A DNA stretch of 37,639 nt from Bacteroidota bacterium. Its GTDB lineage: Bacteria > Bacteroidota > Bacteroidia > Cytophagales > Cyclobacteriaceae. Numbering within the stretch: position 1 is the stretch's first letter; every line of letters begins with the position of its first letter. The DNA is taken from the NCBI GenBank assembly GCA_018266395.1, contig JAFEAM010000013.1, positions 15,727 to 53,365 of the forward strand, written 5' to 3'. Shown piece by piece: positions 14,033 through 22,533 of the stretch. Below the pieces are notes generated by a model. The model had not been told where the DNA came from. It searched no databases and saw only the letters and a list, made by a program, of their open reading frames with translations. Position numbers and translations under genes: made by a program.

Positions 14033-15279
14033 GTGGAAGAAGGTTCGTTTGAAGGTTCGAGTAACCATCGCATAATGGGCCCGCTGGTCATGCTGGTGAC
14101 AATGGCCATTACGACCAGGCTTACAAACACCTTTTCGTTGATCAGTCCATTTTCCAGGGCGACGATTCCCAGAATGATTTCCATGGCTCCCCTGGCATTC
14201 ATCCCAAATCCTGCAGCCAGCGATTCGTGCCAGGAAAATCCTCCCAGACGAGTACCCAGGCCGCTGCCGATTATTTTTCCCGCAAAGGCGATAAAGATGA
14301 TCACCAGTGTCAGGGATGCGTCGAAGTGGACAAGGAAATTGAGCCGCAACCCGATGGCCACAAAGAAGAGCGGAGCAAAAATGTTGTTGATGAATTGATG
14401 TACGATTTCTTTCGCCCGCTCACTCATATGCTCCGAGTCTCCCAATGCGATGCCAACCATAAATGCACCAAAAACGGCGTGAAGACCGATGTACTCCGTA
14501 AATGCGGCCGCGATAAAGCAAAGGGCCAGGGCCAATGACAGCAATCCCCCGGGCCAGGCCAGTTTGCGATTGATCCATGGCAGCACCCTGTTTAGCAGAC
14601 CTCGCCCTATCGTAAGCGTGAACACTGCGAATCCAACAGTGAGAAGCAATGTTGACAGCACTGAAATTTCCTTGCTCTTGCCAATCAGACTGAGCAGCAC
14701 TGAAAAAATCATCCAACCGATAACATCATCGACCATGGCCGACGCCACAACCAACATTCCGATTCTGGTTTTGAATAATTTGAGATCCATCATTATCCGC
14801 ACAATGACCGGAAGTGCTGAGATCGCCATGGCCGTTCCCATAAAGAGTGCAAAAATGAGCAGATCTCCAGTCTGAGGCTGATGAAAGAACCCCGGAAAAA
14901 AATAGGGCACAATGAATCCAAGGAAGAAGGGAATGAGCAACCCCAGTATGCTTGAATAGACGGCCTGTTTCCCCTGTTGAAAGACGATGTGTAGATCAAC
15001 TTCCAACCCGGCGATGAAGAGCAGCATGATTACGGCAACCCTTGTGAAGCCATCAAGGACAAGGGCCGACTGGCCATAAGAAGGAAATATGTCTTCAAAG
15101 AGCTCCAGTGAGACAGCACCCAAAACGGCCGGGCCAAGAATAACTCCAGCAATCAACTCGCCTACTACGGCGGGCTGCCTGAATTTCCTTGCCAGTTCTG
15201 CCATGACCCGACCCATTCCAAGCATGATGCCCAGTTGGACAAGGACTTGTATAAGTTCACTGTGCGATAACCTAGGCAT
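14029..15279 (-). CDS. Cation:proton antiporter (CPA2-type Na_H_Exchanger)
   Basis: The 416-residue polytopic membrane protein has about 12-13 hydrophobic segments and the Na_H_Exchanger domain only. It has no C-terminal RCK/TrkA-N domain, so it is shorter than KefB/KefC. Motifs: ARKFRQPAVVGELIAGVILG near the N-terminus, FIAGLEVDLHIVF, the ion-site helix SAMVDDVIGWMIFS with the paired Asp, and MNARGAMEIILGIVALENG. It should exchange K+ or Na+ for protons across the inner membrane. It overlaps the USP gene upstream by 8 nt and the GNAT gene downstream by 4 nt, indicating one transcript; USP partners commonly accompany such antiporters. Confidence 0.93.
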   Translation of the reverse strand: MPRLSHSELIQVLVQLGIMLGMGRVMAELARKFRQPAVVGELIAGVILGPAVLGAVSLELFEDIFPSYGQSALVLDGFTRVAVIMLLFIAGLEVDLHIVFQQGKQAVYSSILGLLIPFFLGFIVPYFFPGFFHQPQTGDLLIFALFMGTAMAISALPVIVRIMMDLKLFKTRIGMLVVASAMVDDVIGWMIFSVLLSLIGKSKEISVLSTLLLTVGFAVFTLTIGRGLLNRVLPWINRKLAWPGGLLSLALALCFIAAAFTEYIGLHAVFGAFMVGIALGDSEHMSERAKEIVHQFINNIFAPLFFVAIGLRLNFLVHFDASLTLVIIFIAFAGKIIGSGLGTRLGGFSWHESLAAGFGMNARGAMEIILGIVALENGLINEKVFVSLVVMAIVTSMTSGPIMRWLLEPSNEPSST

Positions 15280-16132
15280 GGCTTTCCTCCTTACCGGGAT
15301 GAATGATCAGCAGGTTGCCCGGCAAATCCGCAAAAACGTATTCAACATCATGGGTGAATATTCGATCCAGCAGACCAAACCTCCGCTCCGGCGCGGACAC
15401 GACCAGCAAATCGGCATTTTTCTTTCTTGCGAACTGAACAAGCTCAAAGCCTGACTTTCCAGACAGGATTTTGATGTTCACCTTTACCTGGGAACGTGGC
15501 AGGAACCGGAGTTGCTGTTCTACTTTGTTGATCTCCTCTCTGACAAGATCCTGCCTCATCCTTTCATGTTCATCTTCGGATGCCTGATCGTAAGAGGACA
15601 TGGCTAATCCATACATCTTAACTTCTCTGACCGCATGCAGCCAGAAGGGATGGGAAGGATCCCTATCACCGAGCCGTACCGCCAGATCTATGAATTGCCT
15701 GAAGTACTTGCTGTCTATCCCTTCAATTACGATGTTTTTGAAACCTCTTGGCTTCAGGGAAGGGTGTGTCAGAATCAAAACAGAACAGGTGGCCTTGCGC
15801 ATGATCTGACGGGCAATAGTTCCGATATAATATTGTATGAGTTTCTCCCGTTTCAATGCGCCCGCGATCAGCAGGTCAACATTTTCTTCTTCACAAACCT
15901 GAAGAATGGCCTTCACTGCGTTTCCATCTTCCCATCTGATTCTTATGCTGGCTGGATCCAGTTGCCGGGATTGGCACAGGCGCTGCATGAATTGTTCCTC
16001 ATTCTGACCGTGAGGTCCGGCATGAATAAGTATCAATTTCGCGTTGAATTGTCTGGCCAGATATACGGCTTCCGCCAGCATCATTTCCGCGGTAGGGGAA
16101 AAGGCGATGGCCAGCCCAAGTGTTTGAATCAT
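15272..16132 (-). CDS. Universal stress protein, tandem USP domains
   Basis: 286 residues from ATG 16132; the open frame reaches 16195 but those 21 residues lie in the divergent promoter region. Domain 1 (about 1-140) begins MIQTLGLAIAFSPTAEMML with AVYLARQFNAKLILIHAG. It ends with the nucleotide-loop-like stretch VDLLIAGALKREKLIQYYIG and ARQIMRKATCSVLIL. Domain 2 (about 150-286) is more divergent but ends ADLLVVSAPERRFGLLDRIF and YVFADLPGNLLIIHPG. The G-x2-G-x9-G-S ATP loop is not intact in either half. It is probably a cytoplasmic regulator of the co-encoded antiporter. Confidence 0.88.
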   Translation of the reverse strand: MIQTLGLAIAFSPTAEMMLAEAVYLARQFNAKLILIHAGPHGQNEEQFMQRLCQSRQLDPASIRIRWEDGNAVKAILQVCEEENVDLLIAGALKREKLIQYYIGTIARQIMRKATCSVLILTHPSLKPRGFKNIVIEGIDSKYFRQFIDLAVRLGDRDPSHPFWLHAVREVKMYGLAMSSYDQASEDEHERMRQDLVREEINKVEQQLRFLPRSQVKVNIKILSGKSGFELVQFARKKNADLLVVSAPERRFGLLDRIFTHDVEYVFADLPGNLLIIHPGKEESHA

Positions 16133-16199
16133 CTCACTAAAATAACTGAAAACGGAGTCGGGTGCTGACCGATAACGGAAACGGTACAGGCGCATTTCT

Positions 16200-16207
16200 T
16201 ATGTTTG
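16200..16207 (+). promoter_or_regulatory. -7 element TATGTTTG ahead of the sensor kinase
   Basis: TATGTTTG matches TAnnTTTG exactly. The first possible start codon of the kinase frame, TTG 16205, lies inside this element, so it cannot be translated from this promoter. The real start must be downstream, most likely TTG 16226. No clear TTTG is seen 19-21 nt upstream. Confidence 0.5.
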
Positions 16208-16225
16208 CACCAAAATTGGATTTTC

Positions 16226-17485
16226 TTGAGTATCCGGGACATTATTGTGGGCAGGCTAAAGGACAAATCTGAAGAGGAACAGGACAAGTTTCTTCTGGCC
16301 GGGTACTTCCTTTTCATGTATATCGCCGTAGATGCCTTTTTCTTGATCACTAATGTTTATAACGATGATCCGGAAAATGCTCCCATCCTGGCTGGCCTGT
16401 CCGTTTCCGTGGCTTGCCTGATTCTTCTCCGAAATGGCTGGCGAAACCTGGCTATTACCCTGCAATTGATAAGGACCAATTTCATCGCATTCTATTTCAC
16501 CATGATCGATGAGGCAGGGACCGGCAACTACATGTATTTTGTTGTCAGCAGTATCGGAGCACTCGCCCTCTTCGGATATGAAGAGCGATGGAAGGGTGTG
16601 TTGTTTTCATTGTTAAGTGTCATTCTCTTTTATACGAGCATTTTTATCCCTCAGGAATTCTACCCATCAAGTGCGCATTTCTTCATGGTCATGAATTTTA
16701 CGATTGCATTCGCCATGAGTTTTGTTGTTATCTATTTTCTCAATCAGCTCAATTTCTATTCAAGGAAGAAAGTAAATGAAAAGAATGACGAGCTCGGAAA
16801 AGTGAATGCTGAACTTGACCGGTTTGTGTACAGCGTTTCGCATGACTTGAGGGCGCCACTAAGTTCGATTTCGGGACTGATCCAGTTATCGGAGCGGGCC
16901 ACAGATCTTAATGAAAACAAGCAGTATCTCGAATTGATGAAGGGCCGGATAGACAAACTGGAACATTTTATCCGGGATATCATCAATTTTTCCCGAAATG
17001 CCCGGTCAGAACTTTTGTACGAAGACGTTAATCTTCGGCGACTAGTGGATGAAATTGTCGAGATGCTGGGGTTTTTGGAAGGCGCGTCTTCCCTGGTAAC
17101 CAGGAATCTCATTGATGAACATATCTCTCTGCATACCGACCGTACGAGGCTGCAAATGGTACTCTACAATCTGATTTCAAATGCCATTATTTACAGAGAC
17201 CCTTCCAAACCGGAGTCCTGGATTCAGTTTGAGGCGTTGGCTTACCCGGATGGATGCAGGCTGGAGGTTAAAGACAACGGGATTGGCATCGCGCCAGCGT
17301 ATCAGGAAAAAGTATTTGACATGTTTTACAGGGCATCTGCAAATTCAAAAGGTAGTGGTCTGGGATTGTATATTGTCAAAGAGGCTGTTGCCCGTCTTGG
17401 CGGCACCATCGATTTGAAGTCTGCCATAGGTGAAGGAACTTCCTTCACCTTAAATCTTCCATCTCAGCCAAAACTAGTACCCTGA
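16226..17485 (+). CDS. Membrane sensor histidine kinase (HisKA/HATPase_c)
   Basis: About 419 residues. No ATG is available. TTG 16226 is chosen because the earlier TTG (16205) sits within the -7 promoter element; GTG 16247 is an alternative. About six TM segments fill residues 20-180 (FLLAGYFLFMYIAVDAFFLI at the first), followed by a short coiled coil (FYSRKKVNEKNDELGKVNAE). The HisKA His is in VYSVSHDLRAPLSSISGL. HATPase_c shows N-box LYNLISNAIIYRDP, G1 VKDNGIGIAP, F-box VFDMFYRAS and G2 GSGLGLYIVKEAV. It autophosphorylates and passes phosphate to an unknown regulator; none is adjacent. It is divergent from the USP-antiporter operon. Confidence 0.9.
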   Translation: MSIRDIIVGRLKDKSEEEQDKFLLAGYFLFMYIAVDAFFLITNVYNDDPENAPILAGLSVSVACLILLRNGWRNLAITLQLIRTNFIAFYFTMIDEAGTGNYMYFVVSSIGALALFGYEERWKGVLFSLLSVILFYTSIFIPQEFYPSSAHFFMVMNFTIAFAMSFVVIYFLNQLNFYSRKKVNEKNDELGKVNAELDRFVYSVSHDLRAPLSSISGLIQLSERATDLNENKQYLELMKGRIDKLEHFIRDIINFSRNARSELLYEDVNLRRLVDEIVEMLGFLEGASSLVTRNLIDEHISLHTDRTRLQMVLYNLISNAIIYRDPSKPESWIQFEALAYPDGCRLEVKDNGIGIAPAYQEKVFDMFYRASANSKGSGLGLYIVKEAVARLGGTIDLKSAIGEGTSFTLNLPSQPKLVP

Positions 17486-17521
17486 GATTCCCCTGTCTTC
17501 CGACTGAAAAAGAAAAGCCCT

Positions 17522-17529
17522 TATCTTTG
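17522..17529 (+). promoter_or_regulatory. -7 element TATCTTTG ahead of glyS
   Basis: TATCTTTG is an exact TAnnTTTG match whose last base is 7 nt from the glyS ATG. Transcription would start at or within a few bases of the start codon, giving a leaderless or nearly leaderless mRNA. No TTTG stands at the expected -33 spacing, so the promoter is only moderately supported. Confidence 0.5.
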
Positions 17530-17536
17530 CCCCCCT

Positions 17537-19081
17537 ATGGCGCAACAGGATGAAAATATTTTGAAGAAAGTCGTCTCTCATGCCAAGGAGTATGGCTTTG
17601 TATTCCCTTCCAGTGAAATTTATGATGGTCTTGGCGCCGTTTATGACTATGGCCAAAACGGCGTTGAGCTGAAAAACAACATCAAGGAATACTGGTGGCG
17701 TTTCATGACGCAACTGCACTCGAATATTGTCGGTATCGACGCTGCCATTTTCATGCACCCCACTACGTGGAAGGCCTCAGGCCATGTGGATGCCTTCAAT
17801 GATCCCATGATCGATAACCGTGACTCCAAGAAGCGGTACAGAGCAGACGTTCTGGTTGAGGATGCCATCGCCAGGATAGAGGATAAAATTGAGAAGGAAG
17901 TCGAGAAGGCGGCGAAGCGCTTTGGCGAGTCGTTCAACAGGGAAATGTTTCTGACAACAAATCCCAGGGTGCTTGAATACCAATCCAAAATCAGCGAAAC
18001 CAACGTAAGGCTGCAACATGCCATGAACGCAAATGACATGGCAGCAATGAAGCAGCTGGTATTGGATCTTGAGATAACTGATCCGGTTTCAGGCACACGC
18101 AACTGGACGGATGTCCGCCAGTTTAATCTCATGTTTTCCACGGATATGGGATCCATTGCAGAGGACGCCAATAAGATTTACCTCCGCCCCGAAACTGCAC
18201 AAGGAATATTTGTCAATTTCCTCAACGTGCAAAAAACAGGCAGGATGAAAATCCCTTTCGGGATCGCTCAGATTGGGAAAGCCTTCCGTAACGAAATAGT
18301 GGCCCGTCAGTTCATTTTCCGCATGCGGGAATTCGAGCAAATGGAAATGCAGTTCTTTGTCAAACCCGGCGAAGAACTGAAGTGGTACGAGTATTGGAAG
18401 GAAAAGCGGATGCGCTGGCACCATGCACTTGGATTTGGACCGGAGAACTACCGATTCCATGATCACCTTAATCTTGCGCATTACGCGAATGCTGCTTGTG
18501 ATATACAATTCAATTTCCCCATGGGATTTAAGGAATTGGAGGGAATTCATTCCCGTACAGATTTCGACCTGAAAAGTCACGAGAAGTATTCCGGCAAGAA
18601 GATCCAGTATTTTGATCCTGAGGATAATCAAAGCTACATCCCGTATGTGATTGAGACCTCCATTGGGCTTGACAGGATGTTCCTTGCCACACTTTCAAAT
18701 GCCTATCGTGAAGAGAAGCTGGAAGATGGAAGTGAAAGAGTAGTGTTGTCCATCCCTCCGGCCCTGGCACCGCAAAAAGTGGCCATTCTCCCCCTGGTGA
18801 AAAAGGACGGCCTTCCCGAGAAGGCAGAAAAAATCATGGATGACCTGAAATACGACTTTCGATGCTTCTATGAGGATAAGGATGCTATTGGAAAGAGATA
18901 TCGCAGGATGGACGCAATTGGAACACCGTTCTGTGTCACAGTGGACCATCAAACCCTGACGGATGATACTGTTACGCTGCGATACCGCGACACAATGAAA
19001 CAAGACCGTCTTAAGATTGCTGAATTGCGCAGTTCCCTGAAGGAAGCGTGCTCATTGACCTCTTTGTTGAAAAGACTCTAA
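17537..19081 (+). CDS. glyS: Glycyl-tRNA synthetase (class II, single-chain alpha2 type)
   Basis: The 514-residue protein starts MAQQDENILKKVVSHAKEYG, with FVFPSSEIYDGLGAVYDYGQ (motif 1 region). It then has IYLRPETAQGIFVNF, FGIAQIGKAFRNEI (motif 2), MREFEQMEMQFFV, PYVIETSIGLDRMFLATL (motif 3) and a C-terminal anticodon-binding domain (APQKVAILPLVKK, YRRMDAIGTPFCVTVD). It charges tRNA-Gly in the cytoplasm. This is the eukaryote/archaea/Firmicutes-like homodimeric form rather than the E. coli glyQ+glyS pair, as usual in Bacteroidota. Length is slightly above the 460-residue minimum, with a Glu/Lys-rich insert at about residues 110-165. Confidence 0.96.
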   Translation: MAQQDENILKKVVSHAKEYGFVFPSSEIYDGLGAVYDYGQNGVELKNNIKEYWWRFMTQLHSNIVGIDAAIFMHPTTWKASGHVDAFNDPMIDNRDSKKRYRADVLVEDAIARIEDKIEKEVEKAAKRFGESFNREMFLTTNPRVLEYQSKISETNVRLQHAMNANDMAAMKQLVLDLEITDPVSGTRNWTDVRQFNLMFSTDMGSIAEDANKIYLRPETAQGIFVNFLNVQKTGRMKIPFGIAQIGKAFRNEIVARQFIFRMREFEQMEMQFFVKPGEELKWYEYWKEKRMRWHHALGFGPENYRFHDHLNLAHYANAACDIQFNFPMGFKELEGIHSRTDFDLKSHEKYSGKKIQYFDPEDNQSYIPYVIETSIGLDRMFLATLSNAYREEKLEDGSERVVLSIPPALAPQKVAILPLVKKDGLPEKAEKIMDDLKYDFRCFYEDKDAIGKRYRRMDAIGTPFCVTVDHQTLTDDTVTLRYRDTMKQDRLKIAELRSSLKEACSLTSLLKRL

Positions 19082-19102
19082 ATGGTTGAATTATTCAACC
19101 AT
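19082..19102. terminator. Perfect 9-bp hairpin directly after glyS
   Basis: ATGGTTGAA (19082-19090) pairs fully with TTCAACCAT (19094-19102) around TTA, starting one base after the glyS stop. There is no U-run after it, so it is not a canonical intrinsic terminator. It may protect the glyS 3' end or aid termination. It also contains the TTG that could be the -33 element of the riboswitch promoter (19086-19088). Confidence 0.5.
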
Positions 19103-19117
19103 GAGACTCTATCTTTG
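19086..19117 (+). promoter_or_regulatory. Promoter of the TPP-riboswitch transcript
   Basis: TATCTTTG (19110-19117) is an exact TAnnTTTG element, with TTG at 19086-19088, 21 nt upstream. The predicted start of transcription, about 5 nt past the element, is at 19122. The first strand of riboswitch helix P1 also begins there. This agreement between two independent readings supports both. Confidence 0.65.
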
Positions 19118-19121
19118 AAGT

Positions 19122-19210
19122 GAATTAGGGGTGCCTTAAAATAACGGGCTGAGATCATACCCATGGAACCTGATGCCGGTAATGCGGCCGAAGGGAGGCA
19201 AGGTTAAATC
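19122..19210 (+). ncRNA. TPP (THI-box) riboswitch
   Basis: The conserved THI-element blocks appear in order: GGGGTGCC (19128-19135), GGGCTGAGAT (19146-19155), ATACCC, then GGAACCTGAT (19165-19174), and AAGGGA near 19191-19196. Helix P5 is GCCG / CGGC flanking GTAATG (about 19175-19188). P1 can form between GAATTA (19122-19127) and TTAAATC (19204-19210) with one mismatch. GCC and GGC close P2 directly over a short A-rich segment, so the optional P3 stem is very short or missing. The RNA binds thiamine pyrophosphate and should repress the gene that begins 50 nt later, the TonB-dependent receptor. Confidence 0.93.
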
Positions 19211-19260
19211 ATATGCAGCTTCATTCCCCTGTGTGCTGCTGGTTTAAACCACAATTTTAA

Positions 19261-21615
19261 ATGGTAAGAATGCTGACAATGACTCTCCTGTTGGGATGGT
19301 CATGGTGTGCGCAGGCGCAGTTTACTATTCAGGGAATAGTACGAGACGCAAACGAAAAACGAGCCCTTGCCGGGGCAACGGTTCAATGCACAGGTACAAG
19401 CCTGGCGGCGGTTACCGATGAGTACGGCATGTTCAGATTCGACAAGGTAAAGGCAGGTGAGTACTACCTGGTCGTGAATTTTCTCGGGTACAGTACGTCC
19501 TTTGACACTTTGAACATCACCTCCGACTCGAAGACTGAAATACTACTGAAGGAGCAAAGTGTACTCACTGATGAAGTGGTGGTGTTGGCAACGAGGGCGA
19601 ATGAGCACACTCCTACTACATTTACCAATGTAAACCGCCTGACCATTCAAAAGCAGAATTTTGGCCAGGACCTTCCATTTATTGTGAACTGGACTCCGTC
19701 GGTTGTCACCACATCCGATGCAGGTGCCGGAGTTGGTTATACCGGGATCAGAATCCGCGGATCAGATGCCACTCGTGTGAACGTGACCATCAATGGGATA
19801 CCATACAATGACAGTGAGTCTCAGGGAACATTCTGGGTTGATATTCCTGATATTGCTTCTTCCACACAGAGCATACAAATACAACGAGGGGTGGGCACTT
19901 CCACCAATGGAGCCGGCGCCTTCGGGGGCACCGTTAATCTTCAGACCAACTCGTTGCAGGCTGAACCCTATGCGGAAATTCTTACTTCAGCAGGTTCTTT
20001 CAGCACTTTTCGCAATACGCTGCGCGCAGGTACGGGCCTTATTAACAACCATTGGGCGTTTGATGCAAAGGTTTCCAGGATTACCTCGGATGGTTACGTC
20101 GAACGGGCTTCCTCTGATCTCGGTTCCTATTACCTGAGCGGCGGTTATTACGGGAAGAAGACTGTAATCAAAGCCATCACTTTTGGAGGTACAGAAAAGA
20201 CCTATCAATCCTGGTACGGGGTGGATTCAGCCACGATGGCTATGAACCGTCGGATGAATTACGCCGGTGCGATTTATGACGCCAATGGCAACATTGTACG
20301 CTACTATGACAATCAGGTGGATGACTACAAGCAGGACCACTATCAGTTGCACATCTCGCAGCAGTTAGGCAAAGTCTGGACCGCTAATCTATCCCTTCAC
20401 TATACTTGGGGAAGAGGTTATTACGAGGAGTATCATCAGAACACCGCGTTCAAGGACTTGGGGTTACCTGACATTATTTTGAAGGACACTACGCTGACCT
20501 CCAGTGACGTGATTCTGAGGAAGTGGCTGGACAACAAGTTTTACGGCGCCACGTGGTCTGCTCAGTACAATGGTGATCGAAGTACCCTCATTTTCGGTGG
20601 AGCCTATAATCAATATGCTGACGCAAAACACTTTGGTGAAGTGATTTGGGCCCAATTTGCTGGTGACACTCCCATACGGTACCGGTACTATAATGGCGAA
20701 GCACAAAAGAATGATTTTAATACTTATGTGAAGTGGAGCTACAATATTATCGAGAAACTGAGCAGCTTTATTGATGTTCAATACCGTCATGTGACTTACC
20801 GAACGTCGGGCACGAAGGATGATCTTTCGGCTTACGACGTCAATGATCAATTCAATTTTTTCAATCCAAAAGCAGGATTGAACTATGCGGTTACTGGAAG
20901 GGACATGTTATACACGTCGTATGCGATTGCCAATCGCGAACCCAACAGATCTGACTATATCGATGGAACAGTCAAGCCTCGCCCCGAAAGGCTTGATAAT
21001 TTTGAGCTCGGCTGGAGACGAAATGCTTCCCGCTATGGGTTGGAGGTCAACTACTACCTGATGAATTATACTGATCAGTTGGTCCTGACAGGGCAGTTGG
21101 ACAATGCCGGCTACCCCATCAGAGCAAATGTCGGCAAGAGCTACCGCACTGGCCTGGAACTTTCCGGGCTCATCAGAATTTCCGGTCAATGGACCTGGAA
21201 TGCCAATCTTACCTGGAGCATGAATAAAAACAGGAACTTTGTGGTTCTTGAGAATAACGTGCCGGTGACAAAAGACACCAACATCATTCTTTCCCCCGGA
21301 CTCATAGGCGGAAGCCAGCTGACCTGGGCTCCGGTTTCAAATTTTCAGGCCACCATTCTAAGCAAATATGTCGGAAAGCAATATCTGGATAACGATCAAA
21401 ATGAGCGACTCACCTTGCCGAGCTATTTCATAAACGATGTGCGGTTGTCCTATCAATGGAAGCCGGGTGGAATGAAAGAAGTGGGATTTAACCTTTTACT
21501 CAATAACATAGGGAACGTGCTGTATGCTTCAAATGGATATTCATATGCAGGTGCGGCATATTACTACCCCCAGGCAGGGCGCAACTTCTTATTCATGATT
21601 ACGCTTAAGTTCTGA
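19261..21615 (+). CDS. TonB-dependent outer-membrane receptor, predicted thiamine transporter
   Basis: The 784-residue protein has a signal peptide (MLTMTLLLGWSWCAQAQ) and a CarboxypepD_reg-like domain (about 22-105: IQGIVRDANEKRALAGATVQ, GYSTSFDTLNI). A TonB-box-like segment (DEVVVLATRA) follows. The plug (about 115-235) has YTGIRIRGSDATRVNVTING and QRGVGTSTNGAGAFGGTVNL. A 22-strand type barrel ends in aromatic YYYPQAGRNFLFMITLKF. It takes up a ligand across the outer membrane using TonB energy. The TPP riboswitch directly upstream indicates that the ligand is thiamine, its phosphates or a precursor. Riboswitch-controlled TonB receptors next to pnuT-type permeases are known in Bacteroidota, but no permease or kinase lies nearby here. 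Its stop abuts the convergent prmC stop (TGATCA at 21613-21618). Confidence 0.92.
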   Translation: MVRMLTMTLLLGWSWCAQAQFTIQGIVRDANEKRALAGATVQCTGTSLAAVTDEYGMFRFDKVKAGEYYLVVNFLGYSTSFDTLNITSDSKTEILLKEQSVLTDEVVVLATRANEHTPTTFTNVNRLTIQKQNFGQDLPFIVNWTPSVVTTSDAGAGVGYTGIRIRGSDATRVNVTINGIPYNDSESQGTFWVDIPDIASSTQSIQIQRGVGTSTNGAGAFGGTVNLQTNSLQAEPYAEILTSAGSFSTFRNTLRAGTGLINNHWAFDAKVSRITSDGYVERASSDLGSYYLSGGYYGKKTVIKAITFGGTEKTYQSWYGVDSATMAMNRRMNYAGAIYDANGNIVRYYDNQVDDYKQDHYQLHISQQLGKVWTANLSLHYTWGRGYYEEYHQNTAFKDLGLPDIILKDTTLTSSDVILRKWLDNKFYGATWSAQYNGDRSTLIFGGAYNQYADAKHFGEVIWAQFAGDTPIRYRYYNGEAQKNDFNTYVKWSYNIIEKLSSFIDVQYRHVTYRTSGTKDDLSAYDVNDQFNFFNPKAGLNYAVTGRDMLYTSYAIANREPNRSDYIDGTVKPRPERLDNFELGWRRNASRYGLEVNYYLMNYTDQLVLTGQLDNAGYPIRANVGKSYRTGLELSGLIRISGQWTWNANLTWSMNKNRNFVVLENNVPVTKDTNIILSPGLIGGSQLTWAPVSNFQATILSKYVGKQYLDNDQNERLTLPSYFINDVRLSYQWKPGGMKEVGFNLLLNNIGNVLYASNGYSYAGAAYYYPQAGRNFLFMITLKF

Positions 21616-22467
21616 TCAATCACCTTTCAAGCCTGCGACGAAACGGTCCCGGCTGGTGAGATCGCGAATAATTCGCACCTGAACATAACCGGACTTCTCG
21701 AAAAGGTCTGCGGTTTGCGACCCAAGGGTTTCGTTGATTTCAGTGATCAACAAGCCGCCCGATAAAAGTGCTGTTTGGGCCTTGACTGCGATGCTACGAT
21801 GAAAGCAGAGAGGGTCAGCATCGGGCACAAACAGCGCTTCATGAGGTTCGAAGGCCAGAACATTTCTGCTCATGGACTGGCGTTCTGACAATCGGATATA
21901 GGGAGGGTTGCTGACAACTACATCCAGTCTGTTAAAAGGCAGGGGATCATTTACAATATCGTGAATGAGGAAGCTAACCTCCGCCCCGAGGGACCTGGCA
22001 TTCAGTTTTGCCTGCTCAATTGCAACACCAGAAATATCGGTGGCATGAACGGTGGCACCGGTAATTTCAAGCGAGAGAGAAATGGCAATACAACCGCTTC
22101 CTGTCGCAATATCCAAAAGGATAGGAGCGTCTTGTCGTGTTGATAAATGGGCTTTTACTTCGTCCACTATGAGCTCAGTTTCAGGACGCGGAATGAGCAC
22201 GCCCTGATGAACATTGAATTTCCGCCCGTAGAACCAGGCTTCTCCCAGCACATATTGTACGGGCTCATCGTTGTTTAGTCTGTCAATGCATGTCCGGAGG
22301 TGGCGGTCGTCTACTTTCACCACTGTATCCTTTAGCAAATCAGCACGCCCAAGACCAGTGAGGTACTCCAGTAACCATGTTGCAATCAATTCCTTGCCTT
22401 CATTCGTTTCTGCGATGGTCAAACTTTCCACTATCTGACGTGTCAGGTATTTCGAATGAAGCTCCAT
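21616..22467 (-). CDS. prmC: Peptide chain release factor N5-glutamine methyltransferase
   Basis: The 283-residue protein methylates the Gln of the GGQ motif in RF1/RF2 using S-adenosylmethionine. It has an N-terminal helical domain (1-85) with NNDEPVQYVLGEAWFYGRKF, then VLIPRPETELIVDEV. The SAM site is ILLDIATGSGCIAISLSLEI and the catalytic NPPY loop is VVSNPPYIRLSERQSMS; EPHEALFVPDADPL follows. Full length and all motifs are present. It is divergent from ribD with 66 nt between. Confidence 0.95.
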   Translation of the reverse strand: MELHSKYLTRQIVESLTIAETNEGKELIATWLLEYLTGLGRADLLKDTVVKVDDRHLRTCIDRLNNDEPVQYVLGEAWFYGRKFNVHQGVLIPRPETELIVDEVKAHLSTRQDAPILLDIATGSGCIAISLSLEITGATVHATDISGVAIEQAKLNARSLGAEVSFLIHDIVNDPLPFNRLDVVVSNPPYIRLSERQSMSRNVLAFEPHEALFVPDADPLCFHRSIAVKAQTALLSGGLLITEINETLGSQTADLFEKSGYVQVRIIRDLTSRDRFVAGLKGD

Positions 22468-22533
22468 ATAGCTGCAAGTCTAGCAAATTTGTTTCATGCG
22501 TCTTGTTATTGATTTCTCATTGTATCTTTCGGT

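Noticed and set aside
16205..16225. TTG 16205 as start of the sensor kinase
   Set aside because: It lies within the TATGTTTG promoter element, so it would not be in the mRNA from that promoter.
17486..17536. T-box leader ahead of glyS
   Set aside because: Only 51 nt lie between the genes, with no T-box sequence; a -7 promoter element sits 7 nt from the start.
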